From positions 1 through 64,000 of the forward strand of contig DF237428.1 in NCBI GenBank assembly GCA_000708835.1: a DNA stretch of 64,000 nt, written 5' to 3'. Position 1 is the stretch's first letter, and each line of letters opens with the position of its first letter. Source of the DNA: Klebsormidium nitens (Eukaryota; Streptophyta; Klebsormidiophyceae; Klebsormidiales; Klebsormidiaceae). This document shows, piece by piece, positions 45,272 through 58,600 of the stretch. Made by a program: the position numbers and the translations under genes. Under the pieces are notes generated by a model. The model ran no database searches, had not been told where the DNA came from, and saw only the letters and a list, made by a program, of their open reading frames with translations.

Positions 45272-47859
45272 GGTGACAGGGGTTCTGCTAACATCAACAC
45301 ATGATCCCTAGCAGTATGTTCCAAGGGCGAGGCTCCTTTTCAAATTGTGGCAGCTCGTCGTTTGACTCTTCCCTTATATCAAGGCTGAGGATCTTGGCAG
45401 GAGTTGTGAGTAGGCCCTAAGGTATGCTAGCACAGAAGTAGCTCCGCAACACTTTGAAACGAACGATTGCGGTCAGTAGACGCCCCCTGAAAATGCCGAT
45501 GTAACTGCTCAGCTTCTGTCCAGCTCAGCCAACTCCCGTCAAGACTGAGCTGCCTTCCCCGTTGAACAACGCACCAGGAGCCGATTGCCTCGAGCTCGTC
45601 ATGTCTTCTCAAAGCTGCAGCTGTTCGTGCCACTCAAAGATACAGAATCGATGCAGAGGAACGAGGCTCCCCTTCTGTTCATAGTATGCAGATCTCAGAT
45701 CGCTCCCTTAGCAGCGGCTTTCCAGGCCCCCCGGACTGTCACATGTGCCACATGTCTCCTGGGCTGTACCACCTTCGTTCTTTCCAACGAAATTCGGGCG
45801 GAGCTGACCGATGCGACTTCTGCAGTAGGCTATAGCAGACACTGCCGGAATCAACGATTCAATCCGCTATAGCCTTCCGATGAACTGAGCTCTACTAATA
45901 CCTAGGAGTAGCTAAGCCTAGAGCCACGAATGCAGATTCTCCATTGTCCGAGTCGATCCAGCGCGGCTGCTCTCCAGCTGGTCTGACAAGATTCTTGAAA
46001 GCGTCAGATCACGCCGTGCAAGTGCGATTCAAGAGTGTCAATGGAATGCATATGCCCTTCTTCAAAGAGCCAGCATATGCGTATATGCAAGGAAATATAT
46101 TGGAGGCATAGTGATTCAATGTTCACATCAGGTATGACAACCTAGACCCTAATTTGGCTGCTTTAATTTGACCTATAGTACCTACCTAGTTCCCCAGTAG
46201 CTTAAAATGCATTACCGGTACCTAATGGTACTGCTAATGGTACTGCTTTGATCTTGCATGGTTGGCAAGAAGCACGTGGGAGTTGCGGGCCTGATTTCAA
46301 GTGTGGGACTCGCATATGAGCAGCATCTCGGTGCCTGAAAGATTTCTGGCCGTCTGGAATGCAGCTGAAGCCAGCTGAAGACACAGGTCTAGACTCTGCC
46401 AGTGTGAAACCTCAACAAAGTTTGCATCGCCGCGCGCGGCGGCGCGGGCATTGCGGATTCCGTCATCGCAACCGCTTGTTTCTTAATCGGACGGTCAATC
46501 ATGCAGCTTGTGTAACTTGTGTAACAGCGCGCGTCAACTGCCCCCGTATCGTGGTTGCCTTTGACATAGGCGGTTATTAGTTGGCCGGTGTTGTAGATAT
46601 TTTGAACACGTACACCTCCGATGATCAGGAGATTGCAGTACCTAGTACTGGCATCCGAAGCAGAGGTAAGTATGTAGTACGACAGCATGCATGGCTAGCA
46701 CGGGTTTAAAATTGATGACATCAGATATAGGCCGCCTGGGCCCAGCCAGGAAATTTGCTGATCCGGCATGGCGGCCGCTAGCTGGGGTCAATTAGTATTG
46801 CATGATCATGACGTCCTGCATGATGGCTCTAAATGCACGACTAGTTGCAGGTTACCCCTCGGTTCAGCTTGAATCATTGTGACTTGCTTACTTGCAGGCT
46901 ATACAATTAACAATTAAGCTCGATCACTCGATGTTGCCAATCAATGTCGAACATCGAGACTCAATTTCTCTGCCAAGACTTGGCGACTAGTCAATTGCAT
47001 TGCTAGAATTGTAATCATGCATGCAAATCGATCTCAGTACACGCATGTTTTGCATACGAATACCTGTACCGCACACCATGGCCGTGGCAAGCTTTCTGCA
47101 TGCATCGAAGAATCTATTGAACCAGCTAGGGGCCCGCGGCCAACTATACAATCGGAGCATTGGTTCTCCACGCGTATATACGTCATGCACGTAGCAGTAT
47201 ATTAGAGGTATATTAATAAATAAAGTCGCGGCGTAGGTTGGCTACCACGTCTTCATGATCTAGTCAACTCAAACGGGCATGAACTGTCATGTGTACGCAG
47301 GGCCCACCCAGGGCCCATTGCCAGGTTGCGTCGGCGTCAACTCTACCGCCCAAATGCATGCTTGAGTTGATGTCCAAAATATGCATCAAGTCAGGCCTGA
47401 GGCACGGTGACCAACATAAGCACGTGTAGCACGGCATGACGATTTTGATATACTGCGCAAGGCCCGGCCTACCCTATAATGCTCCTGTTGGTGATTTGAC
47501 GGCCCATGATTCGCAATTTTGGATGAAGAATGATTTGCAGCTCTTTGAATGTTGTCGTAATACACCGGAGTCGAAAAACAGATTCTACGGAGACCCTCTC
47601 AGTAAGTCTCTTTTCTCCATTGGCAAAAAAGAATGGAAAACGAGGCGAGATACCATATAGCTGCTGACCGGCCCACTCCCTGTCGATGTTTGTTGCTCAG
47701 CACGTTGCTCATGCGAGCTGCATAACTGGCAAAGCCACATGACTTCGGCTTGCGTTAGCGACACCCGAAATCCTCGCTTGGAACAACTTCGAGACAATGG
47801 CAACCAACCTCCAATTGATCCCTTATTCTGGATGTACCACCCTAAGCCTCAGCTCTCCG
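45272..47859. other. 2.6-kb intergenic region, no gene recognised
   Basis: The region lies between the GT47 start and the MIC60 stop. It is rich in short palindromes (ATGCAT, GCATGC) and small direct repeats such as a doubled TAATGGTACTGC near 46225-46252. No frame shows family features or splice continuity. A decayed transposon is possible but no terminal repeats or transposase remnants were found. Confidence 0.45.
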
Positions 47860-50800
47860 CTAGCTCAAACTAGCTGCCAACGCCGTCGCCTGCGCTTGAA
47901 CAACTTTCACCGCCTGTTCCGCCACCGCCCGACTCCGTGCTTCCTCCGCCCACTTCTTCACTAAAGTCTCCGCCCCGGTCCCCTTAAATGCGCTCTCCAA
48001 AACTTTCGCCACCTCCGTAAGCTCCCCATGCGCGAGCAGCGCCTCCGCCCGCGCCAGGGCTGCGTCTGATGTGGCAGCGTTTGGTTGGCTACCGTTCTGA
48101 GGTGCCGGTTCCTTGACCTTGAGTGTGGATGCGGCCCATGCGAGCGCGTGCGCCAGCATGCCCCCGCCGCCCGGGGGGAGGAGGACCAACTGCTTCGCGC
48201 GGCCTTGCAGCGCTTCGAACTGCACGGGGTTGTGAAAGAAGGGTTACAAATCCAGGCCGGCTCAGCTTGCTTAGGCGAAGGCTGCAGCGAAAACTTGACC
48301 TGATTTGAAGGAGACGCTCTGCAATGCCTTACGTCTGGGCCAAGAAGATATTCTGGTGCATCACAGACCAACTTTACAGATCTGCAATTGGACGACTCGC
48401 TTGGTGAAACAGTACACAACTCTCCCGACGCTCAAGTACCATCAAAGTGGTCTCTTGAGGGCGTGCCCCATCAGGAAGCGTTCGATGCCAAGCGCTTTCT
48501 ATTACGACGTTGTCTGCATGATACACTTACTAGGTACACATATCCCACACATGCTGGTGCCGCAAGAGTCCTATAGAACAGTCGAGGGTTCACAGACGGC
48601 TCTCGTAAACACCGGCAGGTTCAATATATTATTGAGTAGGCTTTGCGACGGCAGTCTGCTGAGAATCTCGGCACCGTCAGAATTGACACGAACGGGCATG
48701 GAAACGCCCTTGATTTGGATGGTATCCAATTCCTACCCGCTCTTGCAGCTCCGCTCTCGTGGGCGCCCCTGTCTCCGCAACGACGGCCGGAACCGACGTG
48801 AGCGCGGCCATGACGAGGGGATCCCCCTCGTCCACCGCCGCTGCCAGCAGACGGACCTCCTCCTTCAGCGGCTGCCCGCTCTCTAGAGCGTCTTCCAATG
48901 CGAACGCGCCCTGCAAAGCAAAGAGTCAACAATGTGTTTCTAGAAGCCTCATGCAAAGGAAAGAGCCAACACATGTGGCTTTGAAAGCGTCAAGTTTGAG
49001 CGCTTGCAACATCATCTCAAGTGGGCACACGCATGTGACGTAATGTCAGAAGACGACGGAAATTGTTGTCGCCCTGCTCCTCGAACAGGAGTGTATACAG
49101 CAAGTCAAGATACTGCGAGAGCGACTTCAGAAACGACACTCGAGGCTGGAAAACAAAGCAGTGGGCACTCAAGACCACGCGTTTACTCCAGTCTCTTTTT
49201 GTGTCCTTGAGTTAGGCCGAAGCATACGACACGGCCGAAAGTGCGGCTTCAAAAGCGATACAAGTCGAGGAAGGTAACTAAGCTGAAGGTTATCCTGGCG
49301 TCTCGCATATGCTCTCGTCAATTCACAAGCATTCCAACCTGACCAGAACATGCACCTCAAAGAAAGATGCGAGCTTCGGTAATCTCGCCTACAATGTGGT
49401 CAATGAACGAGTATCTGTGCAAGGGCAAAACTTGCACATTTGAGATCAATAGACAGACAGCAGTTGCCAAACGACGTGGGGGCTCACCAAGGCAAGCTTG
49501 TGGGCGGTGTGGCTCTTCTGCGCTTCCCGAGATCGGCTGCTGAAAGCGTCCTGGAGGGCGTTCACCTACAAAACGAGAAGAAGGACGACCAGTCAATCAC
49601 ATAAGGCTTGCTACTCGAAGGGGCTTGAAAGCACCGGCTGAGGCATTTACCTGCGGATGACACTAGAGGGGCCGTATCAGCCAGCCACTCTTGCTACAGC
49701 TCTTTGCGTTCAATCTGCCGCCCTCGAAACCTTGAACTCTCGCGCGAGGCACAATCTTGGACTGTACCTTTGGCAGGACCGGCTGATCGACTGGTGTAGA
49801 TGAGGTACTGAAGGTCGAGAAGTGAGGGGGAAAGTGGCGAGGATGACGCAAGAGGCTGTGAGAAAAGTAAAGCAACGGCTAAACTGCAGCAAACTCATTG
49901 GACTTGAAGATCGGACGCACAAACCCTTCCCAAGTACCATTCCAGACGGCAGAAACCTCTTTAGAAAACCGTAGTCAGCCACCCAAAGCATCCTCCTACC
50001 TGCATCCGTAGTTCATCCAGCTGCTCTGCCCGTTCCTTCCTCTCGTCCGCAACCGTCAGCGCGGCTTTCGCGGCCGCAGTGGTCCGCACTTTCTCGATCA
50101 GAGCCTCTGTCTCGCGCAGCGCCGCCTGCAGCGCCGCAATGCGCTTCTCCTCCCCGCGCCGCCACTGGTCGTGCAGCGCCGCACGGTATGCGGCCTTCTT
50201 GCGGGTCAGGTCCTGCACATAATGTATACAAACTTTGAGGATATGCGACGTGTTGGCGTTTTGAGAAAGTTGTGCCTTCCGTAAAACCACCTGCATGGAA
50301 TGTGCTTCTCCTCCTCGCGCCGCCACTAATCATGCGGCGCCGCACGGAAGGCGGCCTTCTTGCGGGTCAGATCTCTGCCCACCAGTAATCAGACTTTCAC
50401 ATTGTTGCACTCTCGTTGTCAGGTAGATCCCCTGCGGCATCGCAACGAGCATCTGTCCCCCGCCGTGCCACTGATCGTGCAGCACAGCACGACATGTGCC
50501 CGTCAATCCTAACGAGAAAGACGTTTGTTTAAAAACGTGCGGATTTCTCAGGGTGTTCAAGTGGTAAGGGCTCTGTCTCGCGCCAGGAGGATAAACATGG
50601 AAAGAAGCGGAAACCCGGGCTCACCCTCTCAAGCTTGTGCACGATCTGCGCGTGCCGGAGCGCCTCCGCCCGCGCGTCCGCCAGCTCCACCCGGTGCTCC
50701 TCGTGCAGCTCCGCGATCTCGCGCTGGAACGCCTCCGAGTCGGCCTCCGCCTGCCCACGCACCGCCTCCTGTACCGCCTGCGACAAAGACCGACGACCAC

Positions 50801-53788
50801 CTTATGTCAGGTTTCCGTAGTCGTTTTTCCATGATTCCGTTTTTTCTACCCGTTTCGTAGGTTCCATACTATTCGCGCTGGAACGCCGCCGAGTCGGCCT
50901 CTGCCTGCCTGCGCACGCCTCCTGAACCGCCTGCAAAAGAGACTGACGACGACCTTATGTCCAATTCTGAAGTCGTTTTTAAAAAAATCCATTTTTCTGC
51001 CCGTTTCGGAGTTTCCATATCCGCAGTGGAAGGCCTCCGAGTGGGCCTCCGCCTGCCCGAGCATCGCCTCCTGTACCGCCTGCATTGAGATTTGCATCAG
51101 TAAGTGTCATGTCAAATCTCCAAATCCACCAGTCCTTGTTTCCTTTGCTCTAAAGGTGCCCAGGTGACCAAAATCTTCAAATTTGGAAGTTCTTAATGTT
51201 CACTATGGGGTGCAGACTCGGCGTCCGCATAATAACACGTGGCAGCCTACATCGCCTGCAGAGTTGACGAATGCAAGTTGTTCTCAGTCCGAAAGACTCC
51301 ACTGCTTGCGGTTCTGGACCGGGTTCGAATCCTTCCTTTATACTCTCGGGGCAGAGGAGGTGTGATGGATTGGACGATACAACAATGAAGTCCGTAGATT
51401 GATCAGGCTCGCTGGCCGCCAGCAGGTCTTGGATGGTGTGCACAGGCAGAGCAGCACAAGTCAGAGCGCGTTCCAGACTCTGACCAGCAAACGGATTCAA
51501 AGCCGTTTTAGTACATACGGGATACTCAAAAGAGTCCGATTTCGAGGTTGCCATACACGAAGCGCTCAGACCAAACGCTTACCTCTGCAATCAGCGCTCC
51601 GATTGCTACATCTCCTTTGGCCCCCAAGTACCCGAACTCCCCGCGCTTCAGCCGATCTGCCTCCGCCGCCAACGTCTGAACACCCGCCGCTAGTTCCTCG
51701 AATCCCTCAAGTTTCGGACTCTTCGCCGCCAGAAGTTCCTGTTGGCTCGGCCTCCTGAAAGGGCCGGACTCCTCTTCGTCCTCCTCTTCTTGTCGCTTCC
51801 TGAGGGCTTCATGCGCCACTTTCTCCGCTTCGCGCTTGGCTGTCTCGGCGCGTTCGTGGGTCTTGCGGATGTTCTCAAGAATGAGGCTCTCGGGGGCTAG
51901 GGACTCGCTCTGGCCGGAGGTCCGTTTCTCGACCTCTTCAACCGCACGCCGGAGCTGCGGGGCAAAGCTGCATATTTCAGATTGCAGCAACAACAAGAGA
52001 ATCAACCCCTCCTCGTCACATGAGAGACGGGAGAAGCAATCCGCATTCAGTGCCGAGAATAAAGCGATCGACTCAGGCCTTACTTAGACCTTTCTTACAG
52101 CGCAGTGACCGTGCACGTCGCAACAGCCTTTCTTGAAGGGCTTTGCAGGATCCCAAGGAGCACGTGCACGTCTACCTCGAGTCAGCAACACTCAGCAGGA
52201 CCATACTCGAAACATCTGCTACGTTTTCAAGAACGCTTGGTGTAGCTTATGGAAAAACAGCAGAATTGAGTCTCAATCTGCGCGCAACTGACAGATTACG
52301 TCAGTGACGTTAAAGGCCTGAAATCCAAACCGCTTGACTCCCCAAAAGCCTTACGTTGTGCACGTGCTGCTTCGCCTTCTTGGAGGCCTCCGTCTCCTCC
52401 TCGCCCCCTTCCCGCCTCGCCGCCTCCTGCAACACCTTGTGCAGCTCCGCGTCCCGCTCACTCTCATCGCTGACATCACTGTCCTCGTCATCACCCTCAT
52501 CTCCCCCCTCATTGCTGACCTCAGCAGACTTCTTTTTATGCAATTCTTCCTTCCCGTTGACATCATTTTGCTGCTCCTCCCCCTTGCGGACAATAGCGGT
52601 GCCGTCCAGCAACGCCTGCACGGGCGCCTGGGGCCCCTGTGCACCGCCTGCACGTGCGGGCCCGCTCTCAACCTCACGCAGAGTTTCAGACGCTTCGGAC
52701 ACTGGAGCTTCGGCGCTTTCAGACGCGGCCTCGGACGCCGCCTCTCCCGCAGTGTCGAGCTTGCCTTCGGACGCGCCTACAGATGCCGCTTGGGACGCCG
52801 CAACCGGCTTGCCTACGAATGCTGCCCCTACTAATGGGGCCTTGCCCTCTGCCGGCTTTTGGTTCCCTGCTTGCTTCTTCTCCTGCTCGGAACCCTCTGC
52901 TTTTGCCTCCTTTCCTTCTGATTCCCCAGCAACTTCCGCATCTTTCTGCGCATTTGCTACCTTCGCCGCACCGCTCAGCTTAGCTGCCAGATCTCCAGTC
53001 CCGTTCTTCCCACCAAGGATTCCCGAAGTACTGCTCTTCTGAGGCAACCTCGTTCCCTCATCCGCCTCTCCCCTGTCCGCCGCCCCTTGTTGACTTCCCT
53101 TTCCATTCTGCTCTCCCCCCTGCTTCGGCGACACCGCTGTAGCAACCCCCTTCGGAGTTGTCTCTGGTCCTAATGGCAAATAGCCCTTCAGATCGTCCCA
53201 GTAGTAATATGCACCACCACCGGCACCTAATGCCGCCAACAGCAACAAGATTGTCCCTGCTCCCTCCCCCCCGCCAGAAGGAGCCGCGCTTGGCCCCCCA
53301 GCTCCTGAGACCGCCCCCACCCCCCCTGTCCCGGGGGGCGAATTCAACCCCTTAGTGGTTGGGCTTCCCTGCGCGCCAAAAATAGGCGCCGCCTGAGCAG
53401 CCCCCGTGTCATGAACTGGAACATTTACTTTGCTGATGTCAGCGGCGGGGGTCTCTACTGTTGGGGAGGGGGCGGGGGTTGCGCTGCTGCCGGCGGTTCC
53501 GACGACCACCTTCTGGCCAGCCGCGAGGCCGCCACTTGCCGCGCTCGCATTGGCGGTTGCGCTGTGCACGTGCGGCTTGGCAGAGGGAGGTCTGGCAGTG
53601 TGCTTGTTGGAGTTGTTTTTCAGGTTGGGGAAGGAAGATGTGGTGAATGGCTGCAAACAGCAGAGCTTGCTAGTTTTTGATGCGGCTGGAGAACAGAGCT
53701 TTGCATGCATTTGAGAGCATCTCTGCATCAGTCCACAAACCACAGATTGATTTCTTGTTTGCAGTGCTTTGATTCTTTCGACGGCCAC
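47860..53788 (-). CDS. MIC60: MICOS subunit MIC60 (mitofilin)
   Basis: Seven GT-AG exons (minus): 53788-52355, 51954-51583, 50777-50625, 50212-50000, 49565-49488, 48910-48737, 48219-47860. All are phase 0 and give about 927 aa. The start may instead be the ATG at 53728, whose first about 35 residues make a better mitochondrial presequence. A membrane helix with small residues (LLLLAALGAGGGAYYY, about 180-196) is followed by a very long acidic, Ala/Glu-rich region, then a coiled coil (EIAELHEEHRVELADARAEA) and the C-terminal mitofilin domain (GAFALEDALESGQPLKEEVRLL to GELTEVAKVLESAFKG). MIC60 is an inner-membrane protein that builds cristae junctions within MICOS. It is longer than land-plant MIC60 (about 650 aa) because of the acidic insert, and its introns 2 and 3 carry exon-edge echoes. 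Confidence 0.88.
50300..50500 (-). repeat. Two echoes upstream of MIC60 exon 4
   Basis: The exon 4 start (DLTRKKAAYRAALHDQWRRGEEKR) is repeated at 50300-50372 and again, more decayed, at 50450-50500. Matching points are at 50163 (functional), 50324 and 50469, a spacing of 161 and 145 bp. The farther copy is shorter and more diverged. Confidence 0.88.
50870..51085 (-). repeat. Two echoes upstream of MIC60 exon 3
   Basis: The acceptor and first about 50 nt of exon 3 (AVQEAVRGQAEADSEAF) recur with equivalent starts at 50930 and 51079, against 50777 for the functional copy, at spacings of 153 and 149 bp. The intron sequence beyond each acceptor (ACCTTATGTC, GTCGTTTTT, CCCGTTTCG) is repeated too, so the unit is junction plus intron. 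All three keep the TGCAG-type acceptor. Confidence 0.92.
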
Positions 53789-55616
53789 TACTTGGAGCTC
53801 CCAGACAGCGATGGACTGCTGAAACTATACACAAAGTGCTTATCCCATACAACACATTACATAAGATGCAAACAAACTTCATTGACTCGCAGTCTGGACC
53901 AATGCAATTTTGGAGAAAAGCCGCTTTTAATCCCAGATAGAGTCATAACTAATGGAGATCCGGCCGCAAGTGCCGGATCAACCTGATTAGCCGAGTGCTC
54001 AGGCTTTGATCAGGAGGCTTAAAACATTTATCCTCTGCTTTAAAACTTCATCTCCAATTGATGCGTGCAACCTTCTGAAAATGTATCACAGAGGTTAAAT
54101 GAACACAATCTCATCCTCAATCTGCAAACTGACCGCGATCCAGATCGCAAGGACTATACTGTTCGCTCCACTTTCACCATGAGTGTATTCATTGTCCACC
54201 GAAACCTGTCTACTTTACCATAGTCTTGGATTCCGAAGTCCAATGACACAGCCGCGGATTTTCAAACCATCAGTGTCTACAGATTCTGATGCAGCACGCC
54301 GACAAAGCAAGAATGCCGCGCAGATGATATTTGGAAACGAGCAATCAACAACCCGCAGCAGCAAAACCCTTCTGCAGCAAAATCACAGAAAGCACATAGT
54401 CAGCATTGTTCTGACGCACCTTATTGGCTAGAGCTGGCCCCTCTGCGATGGCAATTGCGAAGGACTCGCTTGACACAGAGGTCGTCCCTTCAATGCATGC
54501 CTGCAGCTGCGTCTGGATCGCGCGCCTGCTGAGGTGGCGCGCGAGCAGGAGGCGAGGTAGCAACGACATTGCTGACGCGCTGCTCTGCGCAGATCGAGCT
54601 ATCTACCTACCAAGCGAAAGAAGGCGCCAAGAATGGTGGCAAGAAAGTCGCTGCATGTGCACATGGCCCTGGCTGGGATAGTGGGAGAGAAGCACGGCGC
54701 TGGAAAATCGGTTCCGTCCCTCCGCTTCATGAGTCTTGATTCCGACCCGGAACGACCGGATTCCGCCCAAGCGCTTCCGCCAACGGATTCAAAGACGGAA
54801 GTAGACGGAAGAGCCGGGACGCCGGACGATCTTCTAGCTTGACGAGTCTCAGCTCGCTGATGACTTTCAGAGGTGAGTCAAGGTTGGGGCGGTCTTGAAA
54901 CAGAGCGGCGCAGGGGCAGATTTGTCTCGAAGTGCAATTCTTGAGTCATTACGTCAGGCCAACGATGTGGGCGTCAGGGCATCTGCCATCAAGAGTTAGT
55001 GCACCCAAGGTCGATGTCTGATACATGGAAACCGTCGGCTGGTTTGGTACAAGTTTATCCATGCTGTAACCTAACTCGCAAGGACTCAGCGAATGACTCA
55101 TATGCAAATAAGCGTTGCCACATTTCACAATATGGGCCGGCCGAGTGGCCGCGGTTCATGGCTAGCATGTGACACATTTCTTACTCGATCCTTTCATTGA
55201 AGGAAACCACATGATGAGGATAACGTTGTTTACAGAGTGGCGACAAATGATACTCAACCGACTGTCCGTTGACCTGGATTTATAATGGTAGAATAAGAAT
55301 CTGAAGGTCGTTTCAAGACATCTCGAGTAATAAACTGTGCTTCGCAAGTCCAGGTGTCAACGCTCCTGATGTGCGACGACGTCACATGCTATTCTATACC
55401 GCCACTCTTCGTCACCAATGCGGAGCTGTTTCCTTAACTCACAATATGCCCGTTAACCGAATCGTATGCACGCGCTTCAGCAACTCTCTAAGATTCTGCA
55501 CTTAGACGTAAATGTCCTCGGAATTTGAGTCTGCTCTCCGAAGATCCTCTTTTATTGTTTCCGTCGTATCTTTCTGTGTTGCCTGTTTCCAGAACGAAAG
55601 GTACTAGCGCTCGGTA
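53789..55616. other. Intergenic region between MIC60 start and protease 3' end
   Basis: These 1.8 kb hold the MIC60 promoter and 5' leader. Small open frames, for example 54345-54569 minus and 54633-54842 plus, show no recognisable domain and no splice partners. Nothing else is supported. Confidence 0.45.
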
Positions 55617-58600
55617 TCACAAAATGCTGTGAACGGCCAACTCACGCATAGTGCTGCAGTCCACGCTCACAAAGCCCACCCTGCTGTTCTCTGCGTCGAA
55701 CACTACCTGTCACAAAAACGACTTGGACAATCGGGCAAGTCAAGGTATACATCGCTTCTGCGCCAGAATTTCAGCTCGTTGCGTACTCGAAAGAGACCAG
55801 AACTGCCAAGGCTTTGACGTACCATTCCGTATCTTCATGGTGGGAGAACTAGTTAAAAGGTCCTTTTTCCCCTCTACAAATCGAGACGGTGTGATGCTCA
55901 ATGACCTGATGGATGCAGCGGGAAGAGTTGTGCCGTAGGGCAAATTTATGAGGCTGTAGAAGTTAGCGGTAAACTGTGGAAGTTAAAGGAACACGTTGAA
56001 GCTTCCAAGCAGTCACTGCAGCCGTTCATGTTCTAAAAAGCTTTGCTCTCCAAATTCGCAAGCGATCAGAAGGAATGTTGCAGCCGACTTCTGATCAGGA
56101 CGCCCGCAGCGCTTTCAAGTGATGCCCACAAAGGTCCTCAACACGGATTCGTTAGGGTCGGAAATTAGGTTCTGAAGCACAAAAGGAAGCAAATTAAGAC
56201 CATACTAGCCTGCCAGAGTCGTCTCCTAGCCCGGTTTGCTGCCGTCGGATTTAGTTCACCGTACCAGGTTATCCGTGAGGAAGCTGTCACCAATGACCCA
56301 TGTTCCATTGCCTTCGCCCCCATTGGCGATCCCCGGGTGAACGAACGGCCCCATAGCGTTTTGGGACCGGGAGGTATACGACGCCGGCCGCGCGATCGCT
56401 TGCGTGCCTTGCAGCTGGAGCGTGAGCGTCGGGAAGCGCGCAGAAATCTCCCCGTCCGAAAACGTCAGGAAAGCTGCGGAGAATCAGTCCGAGCTGCGAG
56501 GGTTTGTCAGTCACCTTCTCCTTGAACCATCCAGTCGAAGAAAGATAAGCACCGCTAAACCAGTATCCTGGACGGTAAACCAGCACGCTTCCGTGCTGAT
56601 TGCTAGCACGAATCCGGTCGACGAGGCAGCCGAGGTGGATGCTGCCGTGCGGTACCGTGTCCTTGCCGGCTCGTATCGGGACCGGCTAGACACACTACCC
56701 GATCCTACCTCCGACCGCCGGTCTCGACTCACTGCGGCCTACTCGGCTCTCGACTCCTATAGACATGCTCACGACATGATGGAAAACGAAGGATCGCCCC
56801 CATCCGGGGCCAACCCCTTCATTTACCGTCAGGTTTTAGATTCAGAATACTTCAAGGCACTTTCCTGATCATTCGCCCAGTAGCGGAAGCGCTGATTGCT
56901 ACTCCGTACCGCTCAATCTTTCAAAAAGGCAGCACGGACGTCGAGCAAGGATACTGAACAGCAGACATCAGACAAAAAGTAGAGCGCAACGGAAGATTAC
57001 TCACGTGGGTTACACGTCGTGAGACTGCACAAAGGCAAAGCGTACGACGCGCGTCAGACGGACGAGGGTCAATCGGACGGTCACGACAGGTGGACTGATG
57101 GTGACGATATTTCGGACATTGATCGAACTCGAAGCATCATTTCGTCCACGTCTGCTGGTTAATCAGGATAAAAACTTAGACTGGGCGGTTTCTTTGCTGC
57201 TCTAGTGCGCTGCCGATGTCACTGCAGAAGACCCAGCGCAGTCTACTGTTTCCCACTTTTAGACGACTAACTCCAGATTCGCAGATGCCTGTCCATCCTT
57301 TTGACCCCTTGCCATGCGATGATTGACAGGAATGGCCGTTCAGTTCCATTTCAGCCGTTCGAAAGCGGGTCGGTTCATGCATGGTTATCCCTTTTCCATC
57401 TTCGAGGACCTATTTGTCAAGCGTCCGGACTTTTTCCTTATTTCGGGAAATGCTTGTTTGTGAATATTGCAGAAGGCCTCGTAGGGCAAACCGCACGATT
57501 TGAGATTTGAAGGTTGTTTTCCGAGGAACTTAAAAGAGAGAAACAACTCACTCAACGTAGTCTAAACCGCCGAGAGAGACGGAGTGGAGGCACCCGGTGG
57601 CCAGCTGGATGGCGCCGAACAAACTGTTGTAAATTGGTGTTTCAAGAAACGTGAGCGTAGTGCCTGCAGGAGAACGCTCAAGGTTGCATAGGAAGTCCCC
57701 GGTTGAGTTTTTCCGTCCTACCAGGGCGGATCACGCTGTTAGTGAAGGTTACTCCTTGCAATATCTTAAACTGTTCTCAGTTCGAATCTGTTACGAAGAA
57801 CTTGGCAGATCCCTGAGACTGGCTCGAGGTAAGATTCTGAAAGGAAACAGTTGTTCGAAAGCCGCTCCTGGAATTCGATGCCAGAAACCAGGGCTAACAA
57901 ATTACTCTTCGTCTCAAACAGGAGCAAATATCGGCCTTTCCTCTCCCACAATCCTTCTCAGCTTAACGGATTCCATATAAGGAACCGCACCTGAGTCCAC
58001 GATCCACTTGGAACCCCTCTCCGCATCCCGCTCCATTTTCGCTGCCGCCCCGGGCACCGGAACTCCGTTCACCAGAACGTCCGTCGCACTCGGGATGGCG
58101 AATTCGACCGACGGGTTTTGCAGCAGGGGGCCCGTGTAGGTTACGGCGTAGGGGCTACCGTCCGGCTGGGTGGGGACCCCCCCGAGAAAGAGCGTGCCCC
58201 CGGTGCTGTGGCCGGAGGCGAGGCAGAGAGCGAAAGTGGAGGAAGGCAGAGCGCCCGCCTGAAGGGGGGCACGAAAGAGGGGTTGGGAAAACGGCGCGAG
58301 ACTGAAGCAAGGGGCTGGAGCTGAGGGTGAGACGAAGCGGGGAATAGGTGTGGGACGTAAAACAGACATGTGTGAGAAAGGAGAGCGCGCGAAGCTTGCG
58401 GCGACGTCACTTTCCTAGTCCGCTCTGTTCAGAGGACGGACACAGTCGATTGAAACAGGAACAGTTAAGTCACAGAGGAGGACAAACGATCATAGGGCCG
58501 ACTCCAAATAAGAGCGAAATGGATTGCATGAGAAGTTCTAAGCAGATACATTCGCAGTTCGAAGCAATTTGTTATCAAAAAGGTTCAAGAGGGACCTTCA

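Noticed and set aside
45272-47859. Possible transposon remnant in palindrome-rich intergenic DNA
   Set aside because: No terminal inverted repeats, target duplications, poly-A tail, LTRs or reverse transcriptase/transposase fragments were found.
51311-51345. GGTTCGAATCC, resembling a tRNA T-arm/B box
   Set aside because: The flanking bases do not form the T stem and no acceptor stem, D-arm or anticodon arm can be drawn upstream.
51964-51970. Alternative acceptor for MIC60 exon 2 at TGCAG|CTTTGCC
   Set aside because: It would break the reading frame with exon 1. The CCGCAG 12 nt downstream keeps phase 0.
56253-56264. Stop codon directly after LTDNL in the aspartic protease, giving a shorter protein
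   Set aside because: A GT donor lies just before it, and the exon at 55706-55617 supplies the family's VVFDxENxRVGF ending in phase.
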